64,000 bases of DNA from Deltaproteobacteria bacterium (GCA_016937155.1 JAFGWM010000005.1:1-64000); one strand, 5' to 3'; shown: positions 1-9,097, numbered from the stretch's first letter. Notes: a model not told the origin generated them from the letters alone. Translations and numbers: made by a program.

Positions 1-243
1 AAAAAACACAGTGAATTCGAGCAGCGGGTCGTTATTGAACTTAAAGTTCTGCGTGCAAAAGACAGTTATGAAACCATCCGGAAAAAAACCATTGAGCAAA
101 CTGTTGCGTATGCCGACAGCTGCGATGCCACAGCGGTTTACATCCTTGTTTTTGATCGTGATGAACGGCATAACTGGCGTGAGAAAATCTTTGAAGAAAC
201 CGTAGTCGAAGGCAAATACACAATTCAAATCCACGGCCTGTAG
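1..243 (+). CDS. C-terminal fragment of an AAA-ATPase-associated PD-(D/E)XK nuclease-like protein (5' end outside window)
   Basis: Frame 1 is open from the window edge to a TAG at 241-243 and reads as a real protein C-terminus of 80 residues. It contains the strand VVIELKVLR, which carries an E-x-K pair of the PD-(D/E)XK type. A helix follows, then AVYILVFDRDE and a WREKIFEE segment near the end. This arrangement is what I know from the C-terminal nuclease-like domain of the 'predicted AAA-ATPase / PD-(D/E)XK' proteins that are common and multi-copy in deltaproteobacteria and Bacteroidetes. The ATPase half would lie before position 1. A shorter ATG-initiated frame at 11-205 is out of phase with this and is not real. 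Family assignment is by pattern only; the nuclease activity of such proteins is generally unproven. Confidence 0.6.
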   Translation, partial: KKHSEFEQRVVIELKVLRAKDSYETIRKKTIEQTVAYADSCDATAVYILVFDRDERHNWREKIFEETVVEGKYTIQIHGL

Positions 244-270
244 ATTTTTCAGTCATCCTTGAAGAAATAA

Positions 271-300
271 ATGATATGCTTCTAAAACGAAGCATATCAT
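271..300. repeat. Perfect 12-bp inverted repeat (hairpin) between convergent genes
   Basis: Positions 271-282 (atgatatgcttc) and 289-300 (gaagcatatcat) are exact reverse complements around a 6-base loop, taaaac. The hairpin lies 28 bases after the stop of the edge gene and 138 bases from the stop of the convergent S9 peptidase gene. There is no T-run on either side, so it is not a classical intrinsic terminator. It could act as a bidirectional mRNA 3'-end stabiliser or a binding site. The rest of 301-437 shows no gene or obvious signal. Confidence 0.7.
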
Positions 301-437
301 ATGGTAAGCACAGAATGTATGAGTGACCTTGAAGTAAACAGTCAATTGAATTCGGAGGCACGGGTATGAACCACGATATTCAATTGATTCCAAGTATTTT
401 GATTTGGTAAAGTCAATTATATGGCCCCCAATAAATA

Positions 438-2726
438 TTACTCAAGCAGCATTTTATAACCTGAAAGTACTGCTTTTTCAGAGGTTACAGGTGGCTTGTC
501 ACCACCAAGGTATTTGCTGAACCATTCAAGATGAGCAAGGTAGTAGAGGGGAAGTGATTTAGCATAGGAAGGCCAGTGTCCGTCATTTGGGAACACTATC
601 AGTCTAGCTGGAATATTCTGTCTTCTGAGTGCTGTGAATAGTTGAAGACTCTGGGTGTAGGGGACTCTATAATCCTTTTCACCAGTAATCACGAGAGTTG
701 GTGTTTTGAAATTTGCAGCATATGAGGATGGACTCTGTTTCTTGTAACTTTCAGTGTTTTTCCACGGAGGACCATTGAGATCCCATTCTGGAAACCAGAG
801 TTCTTCTGTGCCTGAGTAAAATGAGTTGAGATCGTAGACTCCCATCATTGATGCAATAGCCTTGAATTTATCAGTATTGCCAAGAAGATAATTCATCATA
901 TAGCCACCGTATGACCATCCCATTGCACCCATTTTCTGATTGTCCACATATGGCAGTTCAGACAGTGCTTTTGTGACAGCCATGACATCCTTAAAAACTT
1001 TTCCATTCCAGTCACCTGAAATTCCAGCTGTATACTTTTGGCCATATCCTGTGCTTCCATGAGGATTTGGAAAAGCAACCACATATCCTGAACCGGGATA
1101 AACCTGCCAATCACCTCTGAAGGAATCAGACCACTGCATTTGAGGACCACCATGAACGTTAATGATGACCGGGTATTTTCGGCCAGGCTTAAAACCATGA
1201 GGTTTGACAATAAAAGTATGTACTTTTATTCCATTCGCTCCGGGGATCCACATTTCTTCAGCAGGTCTGATATCATAATCAGACTCCACTTTTTTATTAA
1301 AACTGGAAATCTGCTTTCCTTCTCCTGCACTGGAAATGGTGTAAAGTTCCACCGGTTTTTCAACTTTGGAATAAGAAATTGCTATTGAACCCTTGCCTGA
1401 TACAGAAAATTCTCTTGAGGAAATTACCCCTGGGATATTCTGTATTTTAAATGTTCCAGTATCAACCCGATAAAGTGGATACCGGCCTTTTACCGGTGAC
1501 TGGAAAACTATTGAATGGCCATTTTCCCACTGGTATTCATAAATCCAGTTTTCAAATTTATCAGTTAGGTTCCAGGATTTTCCTGTTGTTCTTTCCATAA
1601 CGATCAGATTGAATTTATCCGATTCATAGCCATCGGTTTTCTGGGTTCTGTAAGCCAGATATTTCCCATCCGGGCTATAGGTCGGAGTACCGTCATAGCC
1701 TGAATTCTTTTTACTTATGTTTATTGCAGTTCCCCCTGACATACTCACAATAAAAATATCCTTGTTTGTGGACCATGAAGAAGTTTCCGGTTTACCTCCA
1801 AATGCAGTGTATGCAATTTCTTTTGAATCAGGACTAATCACAAACCCATGTTCACCAAGGCTGAAAGCAGGGGAATCAAACTTCCCGGGTGTAAGATCAA
1901 TCAGTTTCCCGTTTTCAAGATTGTGGGAAATTATATGATTCCTCTTTTCACCCCTCCATGATGTCCAGTGCCGGTATAAAAGTTCATCACTGATATAAGC
2001 CTTAAGGGGATTAGCCGTTTTTTCGGCATCCAGAGTTTTATGTTTTTCAAAGTTAAGACAGCTGTCAGGATAGCAACTGGTGGAGTAGACAAGATATTTT
2101 TCATCATCTGATACAGTAAATTCACTTACGCCATCCGGTACTGATGTCAGTTTTTCAGGTTCTCCTCCCTTCAGACTGATTTTAAAAACCTGAGGGGAAT
2201 CATTTCTTGTGCTAAGAAAATATACCGATTCACAGTTTTTACTGAACACAGGGGAATAATTCGATTTGGAATTCTTTGTAAGTTGAATTTCCCGGTTGTC
2301 CTTAAGATCGAAAAGAAAAAGATTTGATGATGACTTGCCCTTGCCAATATCATACTCAGTAACCTGGGCCACCACTTTTGTTTCGTCTGAACAAAAGTCT
2401 GGAGATGAAATATTTTTAATTTTGTACAGGGCCCCAATGGTAAATGGTTTTTTCTTTGCGCGGGTTGCTTCTGTTTCCTGTGATGCGAAAACTTTTCCCG
2501 GAGGAAATTTTTTATTCTCAATTTTAACATCAGGTTTTAAAACCGGTCCCCTGAAATGAGCAGTTTTTATAGCAGTTGAATTTATTTCTTTTTCAATTGT
2601 GGCCAGTCTTGATTTCGGGTGCTTCAGTTTTTTTCCAGAGTTTGATTTATTTTTCTGAACTTTGTTTTCGGGACAGTTGCAACTGGAAAATCCAAACAGA
2701 ATTATTATAAAAAATATCTTTTTCAT
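438..2726 (-). CDS. Lipoprotein S9-family (prolyl oligopeptidase-like) peptidase
   Basis: The 762-residue product starts with a lipoprotein signal ending in FSSC (Cys at about 16). A WD40/TolB-like beta-propeller of roughly residues 90-480 follows, with strands such as SPVFSKNCESVYFLST and SPDGKYLAYRT. The last third is an alpha/beta-hydrolase. The catalytic triad can be read as Ser605 in GWSYGGYMM, Asp685 in GEKDYRVP and His717 in NDGHWP, the arrangement of S9B/S9C dipeptidyl- or acylaminoacyl-peptidases. It should cleave short peptides in the periplasm or at a membrane surface; the substrate is unknown. It is the last gene of the ftsH-folP-cdaA-cdaR-nhaC run and starts 8 bases after nhaC, with AGGAA as ribosome site. 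A link to c-di-AMP or antiporter function is not evident. Confidence 0.9.
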   Translation of the reverse strand: MKKIFFIIILFGFSSCNCPENKVQKNKSNSGKKLKHPKSRLATIEKEINSTAIKTAHFRGPVLKPDVKIENKKFPPGKVFASQETEATRAKKKPFTIGALYKIKNISSPDFCSDETKVVAQVTEYDIGKGKSSSNLFLFDLKDNREIQLTKNSKSNYSPVFSKNCESVYFLSTRNDSPQVFKISLKGGEPEKLTSVPDGVSEFTVSDDEKYLVYSTSCYPDSCLNFEKHKTLDAEKTANPLKAYISDELLYRHWTSWRGEKRNHIISHNLENGKLIDLTPGKFDSPAFSLGEHGFVISPDSKEIAYTAFGGKPETSSWSTNKDIFIVSMSGGTAINISKKNSGYDGTPTYSPDGKYLAYRTQKTDGYESDKFNLIVMERTTGKSWNLTDKFENWIYEYQWENGHSIVFQSPVKGRYPLYRVDTGTFKIQNIPGVISSREFSVSGKGSIAISYSKVEKPVELYTISSAGEGKQISSFNKKVESDYDIRPAEEMWIPGANGIKVHTFIVKPHGFKPGRKYPVIINVHGGPQMQWSDSFRGDWQVYPGSGYVVAFPNPHGSTGYGQKYTAGISGDWNGKVFKDVMAVTKALSELPYVDNQKMGAMGWSYGGYMMNYLLGNTDKFKAIASMMGVYDLNSFYSGTEELWFPEWDLNGPPWKNTESYKKQSPSSYAANFKTPTLVITGEKDYRVPYTQSLQLFTALRRQNIPARLIVFPNDGHWPSYAKSLPLYYLAHLEWFSKYLGGDKPPVTSEKAVLSGYKMLLE

Positions 2727-2734
2727 TGTGTTCC

Positions 2735-4168
2735 TCAGGTATCTTCATTTGGGGGTTGAGGTGCAGATGAATCCAGCGGAGTCATTGTAAAACCGGTGAA
2801 TCCGTAAATAATGGAAATCAGGGGGTTCAGTAAATTAAGAAACGCGAATGGCAGATAATAAAGTGGAAAAACACCCAGTGTAGTCCACATGAAAGCTCCG
2901 CATGTGTTCCAGGGAATGAGAGGAGAAGTCAGTGTTGCACTGTCCTCAAGGGCTCTGCTTAGATTTCTTGGATCCAGTCCCATCTTTTTATAACTCGCTT
3001 TATACATTCTTCCCGGGAGAACAATTGCAATGTACTGATCTCCTGCAAGTATATTGACACCTATAGCGGTGAAGATGGTGGCGGTAACCAGAGATCCTGT
3101 TCCTTTGACAAGTTTCAGAATGGAGAATGTTATCTTTTTTAAAAATCCTCCGGCGTCCATTGCTCCTCCGAAGGAAACTGCACACAAAATAAGAGCAACA
3201 GTGTCCATCATGGAATCCAGTCCACCCCTTGAAAGCAGGCTGTCAATTGATTTTACACCTGTATTTGAGATGTAACCTTTTTTAATGACCGAAAGTGTTG
3301 AGAAAAAGTTGTTGTTCTGAATCAAAATTGATGCAGTAACCCCCAGTGTAACCCCCAAAAGCAGAGTAGGAAGAGCGGGTTTTTTGAGAGCAACCATGGT
3401 GATTACAATTACCGGAGGTAAAAGAAGTACCGGATGGAGCGCAAAAGCATCCTTCAGCGGGGCGGTAAATGCGATGTTTCCGGATGAAATATTTCCCCCT
3501 GGAAGAGTGAATCCGATGATAAGATATAAAATAAGTGAAATAACAAGGGAAGGGGTTGTGGTAAAAGCCATGTGCCTGATATGGGTGAAAAGGTCGCTTC
3601 CAGCTACTGCTGGTGCAAGGTTGGTGGTATCACTCAATGGTGACATTTTATCACCAAAATATGCGCCACTGACTATAGCTCCTGCAGTCATTGCGGGATT
3701 AACTCCCAAGCCAGCTCCCAGTCCCATGAGAGCGAGCCCCATTGTTCCTGCAGTGGACCAGGATGAACCGGTAGCTAGGCTCACCAGAGCACTTACCAGA
3801 GCACTTGTAAAAAGAAAGAACCGTGGACTTACAAGATCAAATCCATAATAAATCAATGCGGGTACAATTCCCCCCTGAATCCAGCTGGCAATAAGCAAAC
3901 CCACGGTCATAAGAAGTAAGATACTTCCCAGAGTGGATGTTATATTCCGTACAATTGTATTTAAGGTCTCTTCCCATTTTATTCCTGCAATTCTGGATAG
4001 AATCACAGCAGCAGCAGTTGCCATAACAAGGGGAATATGAGGAGACTGTTTGTACCTGATTACTGCGAAATAGAGAAAAATGATAAGAAAAACCACAGGG
4101 AAAAGAGCCACAAGCAAATGTGGTGATTTCCGAGAAATTTCCACTTCACTGGTTTCTTGATTTTTCAT
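2735..4168 (-). CDS. nhaC: Na+/H+ antiporter, NhaC family
   Basis: The 477-residue product is an integral membrane protein with about ten to twelve hydrophobic segments. It contains the NhaC-type signature around GAIVSGAYFGDKMSPLSDTT (roughly residues 164-183) and a related C-terminal half with SATLTSPLIPWNTCGAF. Members exchange cytoplasmic Na+ for external protons (some exchange malate/lactate). The start codon lies inside the end of cdaR, a 23-base overlap, so translation is probably coupled to it. In many bacteria the gene after cdaA-cdaR is glmM; here it is an ion antiporter. That fits the known role of c-di-AMP in K+/Na+ and turgor control. Whether this antiporter or its expression responds to c-di-AMP is inference. 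Confidence 0.9.
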   Translation of the reverse strand: MKNQETSEVEISRKSPHLLVALFPVVFLIIFLYFAVIRYKQSPHIPLVMATAAAVILSRIAGIKWEETLNTIVRNITSTLGSILLLMTVGLLIASWIQGGIVPALIYYGFDLVSPRFFLFTSALVSALVSLATGSSWSTAGTMGLALMGLGAGLGVNPAMTAGAIVSGAYFGDKMSPLSDTTNLAPAVAGSDLFTHIRHMAFTTTPSLVISLILYLIIGFTLPGGNISSGNIAFTAPLKDAFALHPVLLLPPVIVITMVALKKPALPTLLLGVTLGVTASILIQNNNFFSTLSVIKKGYISNTGVKSIDSLLSRGGLDSMMDTVALILCAVSFGGAMDAGGFLKKITFSILKLVKGTGSLVTATIFTAIGVNILAGDQYIAIVLPGRMYKASYKKMGLDPRNLSRALEDSATLTSPLIPWNTCGAFMWTTLGVFPLYYLPFAFLNLLNPLISIIYGFTGFTMTPLDSSAPQPPNEDT

Positions 4169-5210
4169 TTTTCATACCGGACTTAACAGCGGATTTTTCT
4201 GACTTAGTCTGAGGTTTCATTAAGGGCTTTTTTTTCAAAGGGTTGTTTAATGTATCATCTGAACCGGATGATACCGTCCCGGTAACTTTAACTTTGTTGG
4301 GTATCACTCTATAATTGAACGAAGAGCTCAGTCCTTTTACTGTAACATTAAGGTTTAATGTTTCCTCTCCGGGATGTCTGCTGAGATAAACAACCGGTTT
4401 AACGAAAGATGGAGGGAGTGAAAACAGACTCTTTTTGTCACCTTCCACAATTACGGTGACAGTGGATGGAGAAATTTTCAGCCCTGAAGTATCAATACTG
4501 CCTGATGAAATACCAACTTCAAGTCCGGGGAATTTTTTTGTGGAAACAGCTTTTTCAACAAATACCTTAACATGAACTTTTGAAAGATTGGGTTCAATTG
4601 TTATATTTGGTCCGAGTTCAGGTATAGGAATGTCCTTCTCAGTAATTCCCTCCTTTTGTATATGAAGAGGAGGAAGAGGTATTTCCGTAATAGAGATAAC
4701 CATTGATTTCGGTCCGCTGATCTTAAATTTATCGGGTGTAATTTTTATTTCGCTCACCTGAAAGAACCTGCCAGGGTTTACTCTGATATTCATCGGAATA
4801 ACCCTTTTTAAAACAGCTTCCATTTTAATGGGAAGATACTGTGGCGAAATGGAACTGACTTTCATTCCTCTTGGAAGATCGAACATTGTTGAATCAAGCT
4901 CATATCTGTCACTTACAACCCTAGAAAGATCAATTGACAGGGGCTTTTCATACTGTTTTTTGTTTAGTTTCTTGATTATAGTCCATGGCCCTCTGACCAC
5001 AAGTTTGAGATTGTAGTTTAAATCATTTAAAATCATGTGGTTAGCTGGTTTGTTAACATATACAACATCAACGTATAACGTGCCTTCCGCATCCTTGTCT
5101 GATCTCACAATGAAAAATAAAACCACCGCAAGAAATAGAGACATGATCTTAAGCTGCCAGTCTGTTACGAAAAAACCAGTTATATGGGAGAATATGTTTT
5201 TAATCATCAT
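4146..5210 (-). CDS. cdaR: CdaA regulatory protein CdaR (YbbR-like domains)
   Basis: The 354-residue protein has one N-terminal transmembrane helix (about residues 18-36). An extracytoplasmic part follows, made of repeated YbbR-like beta domains with recurring P-x-x-V-x-V-x-G elements such as KFKISGPKSMV, STVTVIVEGDKK and KVKVTGTVSSG. The C-terminus, about residues 320-354, is a Lys/Ser-rich tail. CdaR binds and tunes the membrane diadenylate cyclase CdaA in Firmicutes. Its start overlaps the cdaA stop by 4 bases (ATGA), which supports a joint complex here. Sequence conservation in this family is low, so the call rests on the TM + YbbR architecture and the neighbour. Confidence 0.88.
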   Translation of the reverse strand: MMIKNIFSHITGFFVTDWQLKIMSLFLAVVLFFIVRSDKDAEGTLYVDVVYVNKPANHMILNDLNYNLKLVVRGPWTIIKKLNKKQYEKPLSIDLSRVVSDRYELDSTMFDLPRGMKVSSISPQYLPIKMEAVLKRVIPMNIRVNPGRFFQVSEIKITPDKFKISGPKSMVISITEIPLPPLHIQKEGITEKDIPIPELGPNITIEPNLSKVHVKVFVEKAVSTKKFPGLEVGISSGSIDTSGLKISPSTVTVIVEGDKKSLFSLPPSFVKPVVYLSRHPGEETLNLNVTVKGLSSSFNYRVIPNKVKVTGTVSSGSDDTLNNPLKKKPLMKPQTKSEKSAVKSGMKNEKSRNQ

Positions 5211-6043
5211 TTCTCCTCTTCATCTTCCCGCCACCACTTTGCAGGTGTGAGTGTCTGATGTTTGAATAACCTGTTCAATTCATTTCTGAGACGTGACAGA
5301 TTCTCCATTTCAACAATCTGACCCTGTTCACAAATGGAAATTGTGCCTCTTTCCTCGGAAACAACAACGGAAATGGCATCTGTATTTTCTGTTATCCCCA
5401 GTGCTGCCCTGTGTCTTGTTCCATATTTCTGACCCATCTCATGATTTTCACTCAGGGGTAAAAGGGCGCCAGCTTTAAAAAGCCTGTTTTTTCTTACAAT
5501 TACTGCACCATCATGCAGGGGATTTTCGCTTGTCACATTAAAAATAGACCAGAGAATTTCCTTGCAGACCTTTCCGTCAATGACTTCGCCACCAGTGTGC
5601 AGTTGATCCTCAAGTTCAGCTTCGCGTTCTATAACAATAATAGCTCCAAGCCTGATTTGAGCCATCCTGTCAACGGCTTCAATAATTTCTTCCAGTGCTT
5701 CTCTTTGTTTGACCGCAGGGTTGAAAAAGGGAGATATTCCACCACCAACCCTTGTAAGTGCCCTTCTTATCTCGTTCTGGAAAATGATAATTATAAAAAG
5801 GAAAAAATAATTGAAGAAATTGGCAAGTAGCCACTGAAGTGTAAAAACATCCAGATAACGACTTATAATTCCGGAAAAGAAAAGAAGGAGTAACAGTCCC
5901 ACAAGCATTATGAATGCACGGGTTCCCCTGAGCAGGACAAGAAATTTATAAAGAATGAAAGTTACAAGAAGCAGATCCAGAATAGTTGTAAACAACCCCA
6001 GATAGGTGAGCTTCTCCGCGTAAAAAATATCTATTCCAAACAT
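5207..6043 (-). CDS. cdaA: Diadenylate cyclase CdaA (c-di-AMP synthase)
   Basis: This 278-residue protein makes cyclic di-AMP from two ATP molecules. Three membrane helices lie at about residues 15-38, 43-62 and 70-89. The DAC domain follows, with its two diagnostic motifs: DGA at 178-180 (in LHDGAVIV) and RHR at 210-212 (in GTRHRAALG). Length and layout match CdaA/DacA. It lies 4 bases after folP and overlaps cdaR by 4 bases, so it is certainly co-translated with its regulator. The ftsH-folP-cdaA-cdaR order is the usual deltaproteobacterial arrangement. All key catalytic residues are present, so the enzyme should be active. Confidence 0.95.
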   Translation of the reverse strand: MFGIDIFYAEKLTYLGLFTTILDLLLVTFILYKFLVLLRGTRAFIMLVGLLLLLFFSGIISRYLDVFTLQWLLANFFNYFFLFIIIIFQNEIRRALTRVGGGISPFFNPAVKQREALEEIIEAVDRMAQIRLGAIIVIEREAELEDQLHTGGEVIDGKVCKEILWSIFNVTSENPLHDGAVIVRKNRLFKAGALLPLSENHEMGQKYGTRHRAALGITENTDAISVVVSEERGTISICEQGQIVEMENLSRLRNELNRLFKHQTLTPAKWWREDEEEK

Positions 6044-6047
6044 GGCC

Positions 6048-6881
6048 TCATTGAGTTGAAATTTCCTGAGCGATTAGAAACGCCTGCTTAACTGCAGTCA
6101 CGTCGTGAACTCGAAAAATATTTGCTCCGGAAATCCACCCCATTATGCAGGAAGAAATAGTTCCTGGCAACCTGTCAGTTAGTTCTGCACCCGAAATTTT
6201 GCCAATAAAACTTTTATTCGAGGGACCAATTAAGACAGCACAACCTGTTTTTGATGAAATATCCCTGCTTCCACCAATAAGACGTGCACTCTGAAGTGCG
6301 GTTTTTCCGAATCCGATTCCAGGATCGACTATTATGTTTTTCAACGGAATTCCAGCTGCCCCTGCTTTTTTTACAATATGGGCAAGTTCATCACCGACTT
6401 CAGAAACCACATCTGTGAAACTGATTCCCTGCTGCATGTCTTTTGGGGTTTTTCTCATATGTCCAGCAACATACATAGCACCGAAATCTTCAACAATGTT
6501 ATAAATTTCGGGAGAATTTACACCTCCGGATACATCATTTACCATCATAGCACCTGCCTCAAGAGCAATCTGTGCTACTTCAGGTTTCATGGTGTCAATA
6601 CTTACTGCAAATCCAAGTTCAGAAAGCAGATGAACAACGGGAATCACTCGTTGCAGTTCCTCTTCAACACTAACCGGGGCACTGCCGGGTCTCGTACTTT
6701 CACCACCAACATCGAGAATATGAGCCCCACTTTCAATCATATTTATTCCAGCGTCCATGGCTCGCTCGGGATCACAGTTGACGCCGCCATCATAAAATGA
6801 ATCGGGAGTGACATTTATTATTCCCATTATAACCGGTTTTGACAGATCGAAAGTATGTCCATGCACTGAGATGTTTTTCAT
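6048..6881 (-). CDS. folP: Dihydropteroate synthase
   Basis: The 277-residue protein condenses 6-hydroxymethyl-dihydropterin pyrophosphate with p-aminobenzoate in folate synthesis and is the sulfonamide target. The family motifs are in order: INVTPDSFYDGG near residue 22, DVGGESTRPGS near 58, the SIDTMKPEV strand near 98, DPGIGFGKT near 185, and a C-terminal FRVHDV. Length is typical of bacterial DHPS, a single TIM barrel. It follows ftsH by 20 bases and precedes cdaA by 4 bases. No folate-pathway partner is adjacent; its position is simply the conserved one between ftsH and cdaA. Confidence 0.96.
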   Translation of the reverse strand: MKNISVHGHTFDLSKPVIMGIINVTPDSFYDGGVNCDPERAMDAGINMIESGAHILDVGGESTRPGSAPVSVEEELQRVIPVVHLLSELGFAVSIDTMKPEVAQIALEAGAMMVNDVSGGVNSPEIYNIVEDFGAMYVAGHMRKTPKDMQQGISFTDVVSEVGDELAHIVKKAGAAGIPLKNIIVDPGIGFGKTALQSARLIGGSRDISSKTGCAVLIGPSNKSFIGKISGAELTDRLPGTISSCIMGWISGANIFRVHDVTAVKQAFLIAQEISTQ

Positions 6882-6901
6882 TTTGTCTCCAAGTGAAAAA
6901 A

Positions 6902-8764
6902 TCAGAAAGACGGGGAAGGTTCAGGGGAACTTTCAGGAAACATGTTCTCACCGAAAGAGGAATCCTCTTTTTTCCCGATGATTGCAATAAGATCCTTGTG
7001 ATCCAGGGTTTCTTTTTCCAGAAGGGATTTTGTTATTGTTTCCACAATATTTCGGTTGTTTTCTATAATGCTTCTGGCAACTTTATATGCACGGGAAACA
7101 AGAGCGAATACTTCTTCATCAATTGCTCTGGAGGTCTGATCACTGATATCTTTGTGTACCGTAACCTCTCTGCCCAGGAAAATTTCCTCCTCCTTGGTAC
7201 CGTATGTCAGAGGTCCGAGTTTATCACTCATTCCCCATTCACATACCATTTTTCTTGCAAGCTTCGTACAGTATTCAAGATCACTGGATGCCCCGTTAGT
7301 CATCTGATTAAGGAAAACCTCTTCACTGACCCTGCCACCCAGTGAAATGGCCAGGAGGTTATAAAGGTAATCCCTGCTCATGGAGAGCCTGTCTTCATCA
7401 GGGAGTCTCATTACCAGACCAAGTGCTTTTCCTCTGGGAACAATAGTCGCTTTGTGGACAGGATCTTTTTCTCCTTCCACAAGCATTGCAACTGCTGCAT
7501 GGCCAGCTTCGTGATATGCAGTTGTACGTTTCTCTTTATCAGAAACAACCATGGAACGGCGTTCACTGCCCATCATTATTTTGTCTTTGGCAAATTCAAA
7601 ATCCCCATGATGTACCTTGTCTTTGTCTTGTCTGGCAGCCATAATGGCAGCTTCATTAACAAGGTTTGCCAGATCAGCTCCACTGAATCCCGGGGTGCCC
7701 TTTGCAAGAATTTCCAGATCAAGATCGCTGGCTACGGGAACTTCTCTGTTTGCTATGTGGACAGCAAGAATTTCCTGTCTTCCTCTTACATCAGGCATAT
7801 TTACCACAACGCGTCTGTCAAACCGACCTGGTCTGAGTAAGGCAGGATCAAGTACATCAGGCCTGTTTGTTGCAGCAATCAGAATAATTCCTTCCTTACC
7901 TTCAAAACCGTCCATTTCAACCAATAACTGATTCAGAGTCTGTTCTCTCTCATCGTGACCACCACCAAGACCGGCGCCCCTCTGACGACCGACAGCATCA
8001 ATTTCATCCATAAAAATAATGCATGGTGCATTCTTCTTTCCCTGTTCAAAAAGGTCTCTGACGCGTGATGCGCCAACACCAACAAACATTTCCACGAAAT
8101 CGCTGCCGCTTATGCTGAAAAATGGTACACCGGCTTCTCCGGCAATGGCTTTTGCCAAAAGGGTTTTTCCGGTTCCGGGCATACCGATGAGAAGTACACC
8201 CTTGGGAATTTCTCCGCCAAGTTTTGTGAACTTACCGGGATCCTTGAGGAAATCAACAAGCTCTTCCACTTCTTCCTTGGCTTCCTCAACACCGGCAACA
8301 TCAGCAAAAGTAACCTTTTTCTCGTTTTCACCAAGCATTCTTACTCTTGCCTTACCAAAACTCATCGCTTTTCCGGCGCCACCCTGCAGCTGCCGCAGGA
8401 AAAAGAAGAAAAGCAGAAAAAGAAGAAGCATTGGCAGCCAGGATATTAAAAGCGTTGGCCAGTAACTTTCCTCCTCCTTTTCAATTTCGTATTCCACCTG
8501 CTCCTGATCAAGTTTTTCAAGAAGCTGGGGGCTTATAAGTCCGGTGGATTTGAACTTCCTGTTTTCAGCTAAATACTTACCGGTGATTTTATTTCCGGTG
8601 ATGGTTATATCCTTGAATTTAACTCCATTCTCAACATCCTTGATGAAGGTTGAAAATTTGACTTCCTGAACCTTTTCGCCGCTTTTGTTGTATAGCTTGA
8701 ATAGCATTACGAAAAGTCCAATTAAAACTACCCATACCAGAATTGTCTTGTACTGCTGTCTCAC
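6902..8764 (-). CDS. ftsH: ATP-dependent zinc metalloprotease FtsH
   Basis: This 620-residue membrane-anchored AAA+ protease degrades misassembled membrane proteins and regulatory substrates. TM1 spans about residues 7-24 and TM2 about 104-123, flanking a small periplasmic domain. The AAA module shows Walker A GMPGTGKT at 194-201, the pore loop FVGVGA at 227-232, Walker B around DEID at 253-256, and Arg residues of the second region of homology near 311-314. The zinc site HEAGH lies at 418-422. All are intact. The C-terminus is short and Ser/Pro-rich (SSPEPSPSF). It is the first gene of the minus-strand operon and its promoter must lie in the 8765-9129 spacer. Confidence 0.97.
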   Translation of the reverse strand: MRQQYKTILVWVVLIGLFVMLFKLYNKSGEKVQEVKFSTFIKDVENGVKFKDITITGNKITGKYLAENRKFKSTGLISPQLLEKLDQEQVEYEIEKEEESYWPTLLISWLPMLLLFLLFFFFLRQLQGGAGKAMSFGKARVRMLGENEKKVTFADVAGVEEAKEEVEELVDFLKDPGKFTKLGGEIPKGVLLIGMPGTGKTLLAKAIAGEAGVPFFSISGSDFVEMFVGVGASRVRDLFEQGKKNAPCIIFMDEIDAVGRQRGAGLGGGHDEREQTLNQLLVEMDGFEGKEGIILIAATNRPDVLDPALLRPGRFDRRVVVNMPDVRGRQEILAVHIANREVPVASDLDLEILAKGTPGFSGADLANLVNEAAIMAARQDKDKVHHGDFEFAKDKIMMGSERRSMVVSDKEKRTTAYHEAGHAAVAMLVEGEKDPVHKATIVPRGKALGLVMRLPDEDRLSMSRDYLYNLLAISLGGRVSEEVFLNQMTNGASSDLEYCTKLARKMVCEWGMSDKLGPLTYGTKEEEIFLGREVTVHKDISDQTSRAIDEEVFALVSRAYKVARSIIENNRNIVETITKSLLEKETLDHKDLIAIIGKKEDSSFGENMFPESSPEPSPSF

Positions 8765-8861
8765 AAAAAAACCTCTGTAATATCAGGCCGAAATATCTTC
8801 ACCTGGAAATACTGGTGATAATCAATGGAACATATGATTCACCCGAAACTGTCTTTTTAAC

Positions 8862-8890
8862 AGGTGTCAGGAATCAGTTCTCTGACACCT
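8862..8890. repeat. Perfect 9-bp inverted repeat in the ftsH-fliM spacer
   Basis: The arms aggtgtcag (8862-8870) and ctgacacct (8882-8890) are exact reverse complements with an 11-base loop. No T-run follows on either strand, which argues against a terminator. It lies about 100 bases upstream of the ftsH start and 190 bases upstream of the fliM sigma-54 promoter. An operator for the ftsH operon or an enhancer-type site for a sigma-54 activator are both possible. Confidence 0.6.
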
Positions 8891-9081
8891 AATCCCGATG
8901 AAGCAAGAAATAAAAACTTAACTCCATGGAATATTACACTTTAAACCTGTAATCTTTTATCATTCAAAGTCAACTAAAACTTGGTATATTACCTCAATTT
9001 TAGGGAATTTATTTCCCATAATGGTAAAAAAAACAATCATATGACTTTTTTTTGAAAAATATTAGCTGTCTTCGGTTTTTT

Positions 9082-9097
9082 TGGCCTGTACATTGCT
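9082..9097 (+). promoter_or_regulatory. Sigma-54 (RpoN) promoter of fliM
   Basis: The sequence TGGCCTGTACATTGCT matches the -24/-12 consensus TGGCACGNNNNTTGCW with exact spacing; only the C/T at positions 5-6 differ. The predicted start of transcription is near 9108, about 22 bases before the fliM ATG. A second copy of the same type (TGGCCTG then TGCA) stands before flgA, which makes chance unlikely. Confidence 0.85.

Noticed and set aside
11..205. ATG-initiated 64-residue frame at the window start
   Set aside because: It is out of phase with the continuous frame 1-243, which reads as a recognisable protein C-terminus and has sensible codon use.
3384..3848. 154-residue plus-strand frame inside nhaC
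   Set aside because: Antisense shadow of the membrane gene; no ribosome site, low-complexity composition, and nhaC is clearly real.
8019..8465. 148-residue plus-strand frame opposite ftsH
   Set aside because: Shadow of the FtsH ATPase region; its Ser/Pro-rich translation has no domain and no ribosome site.
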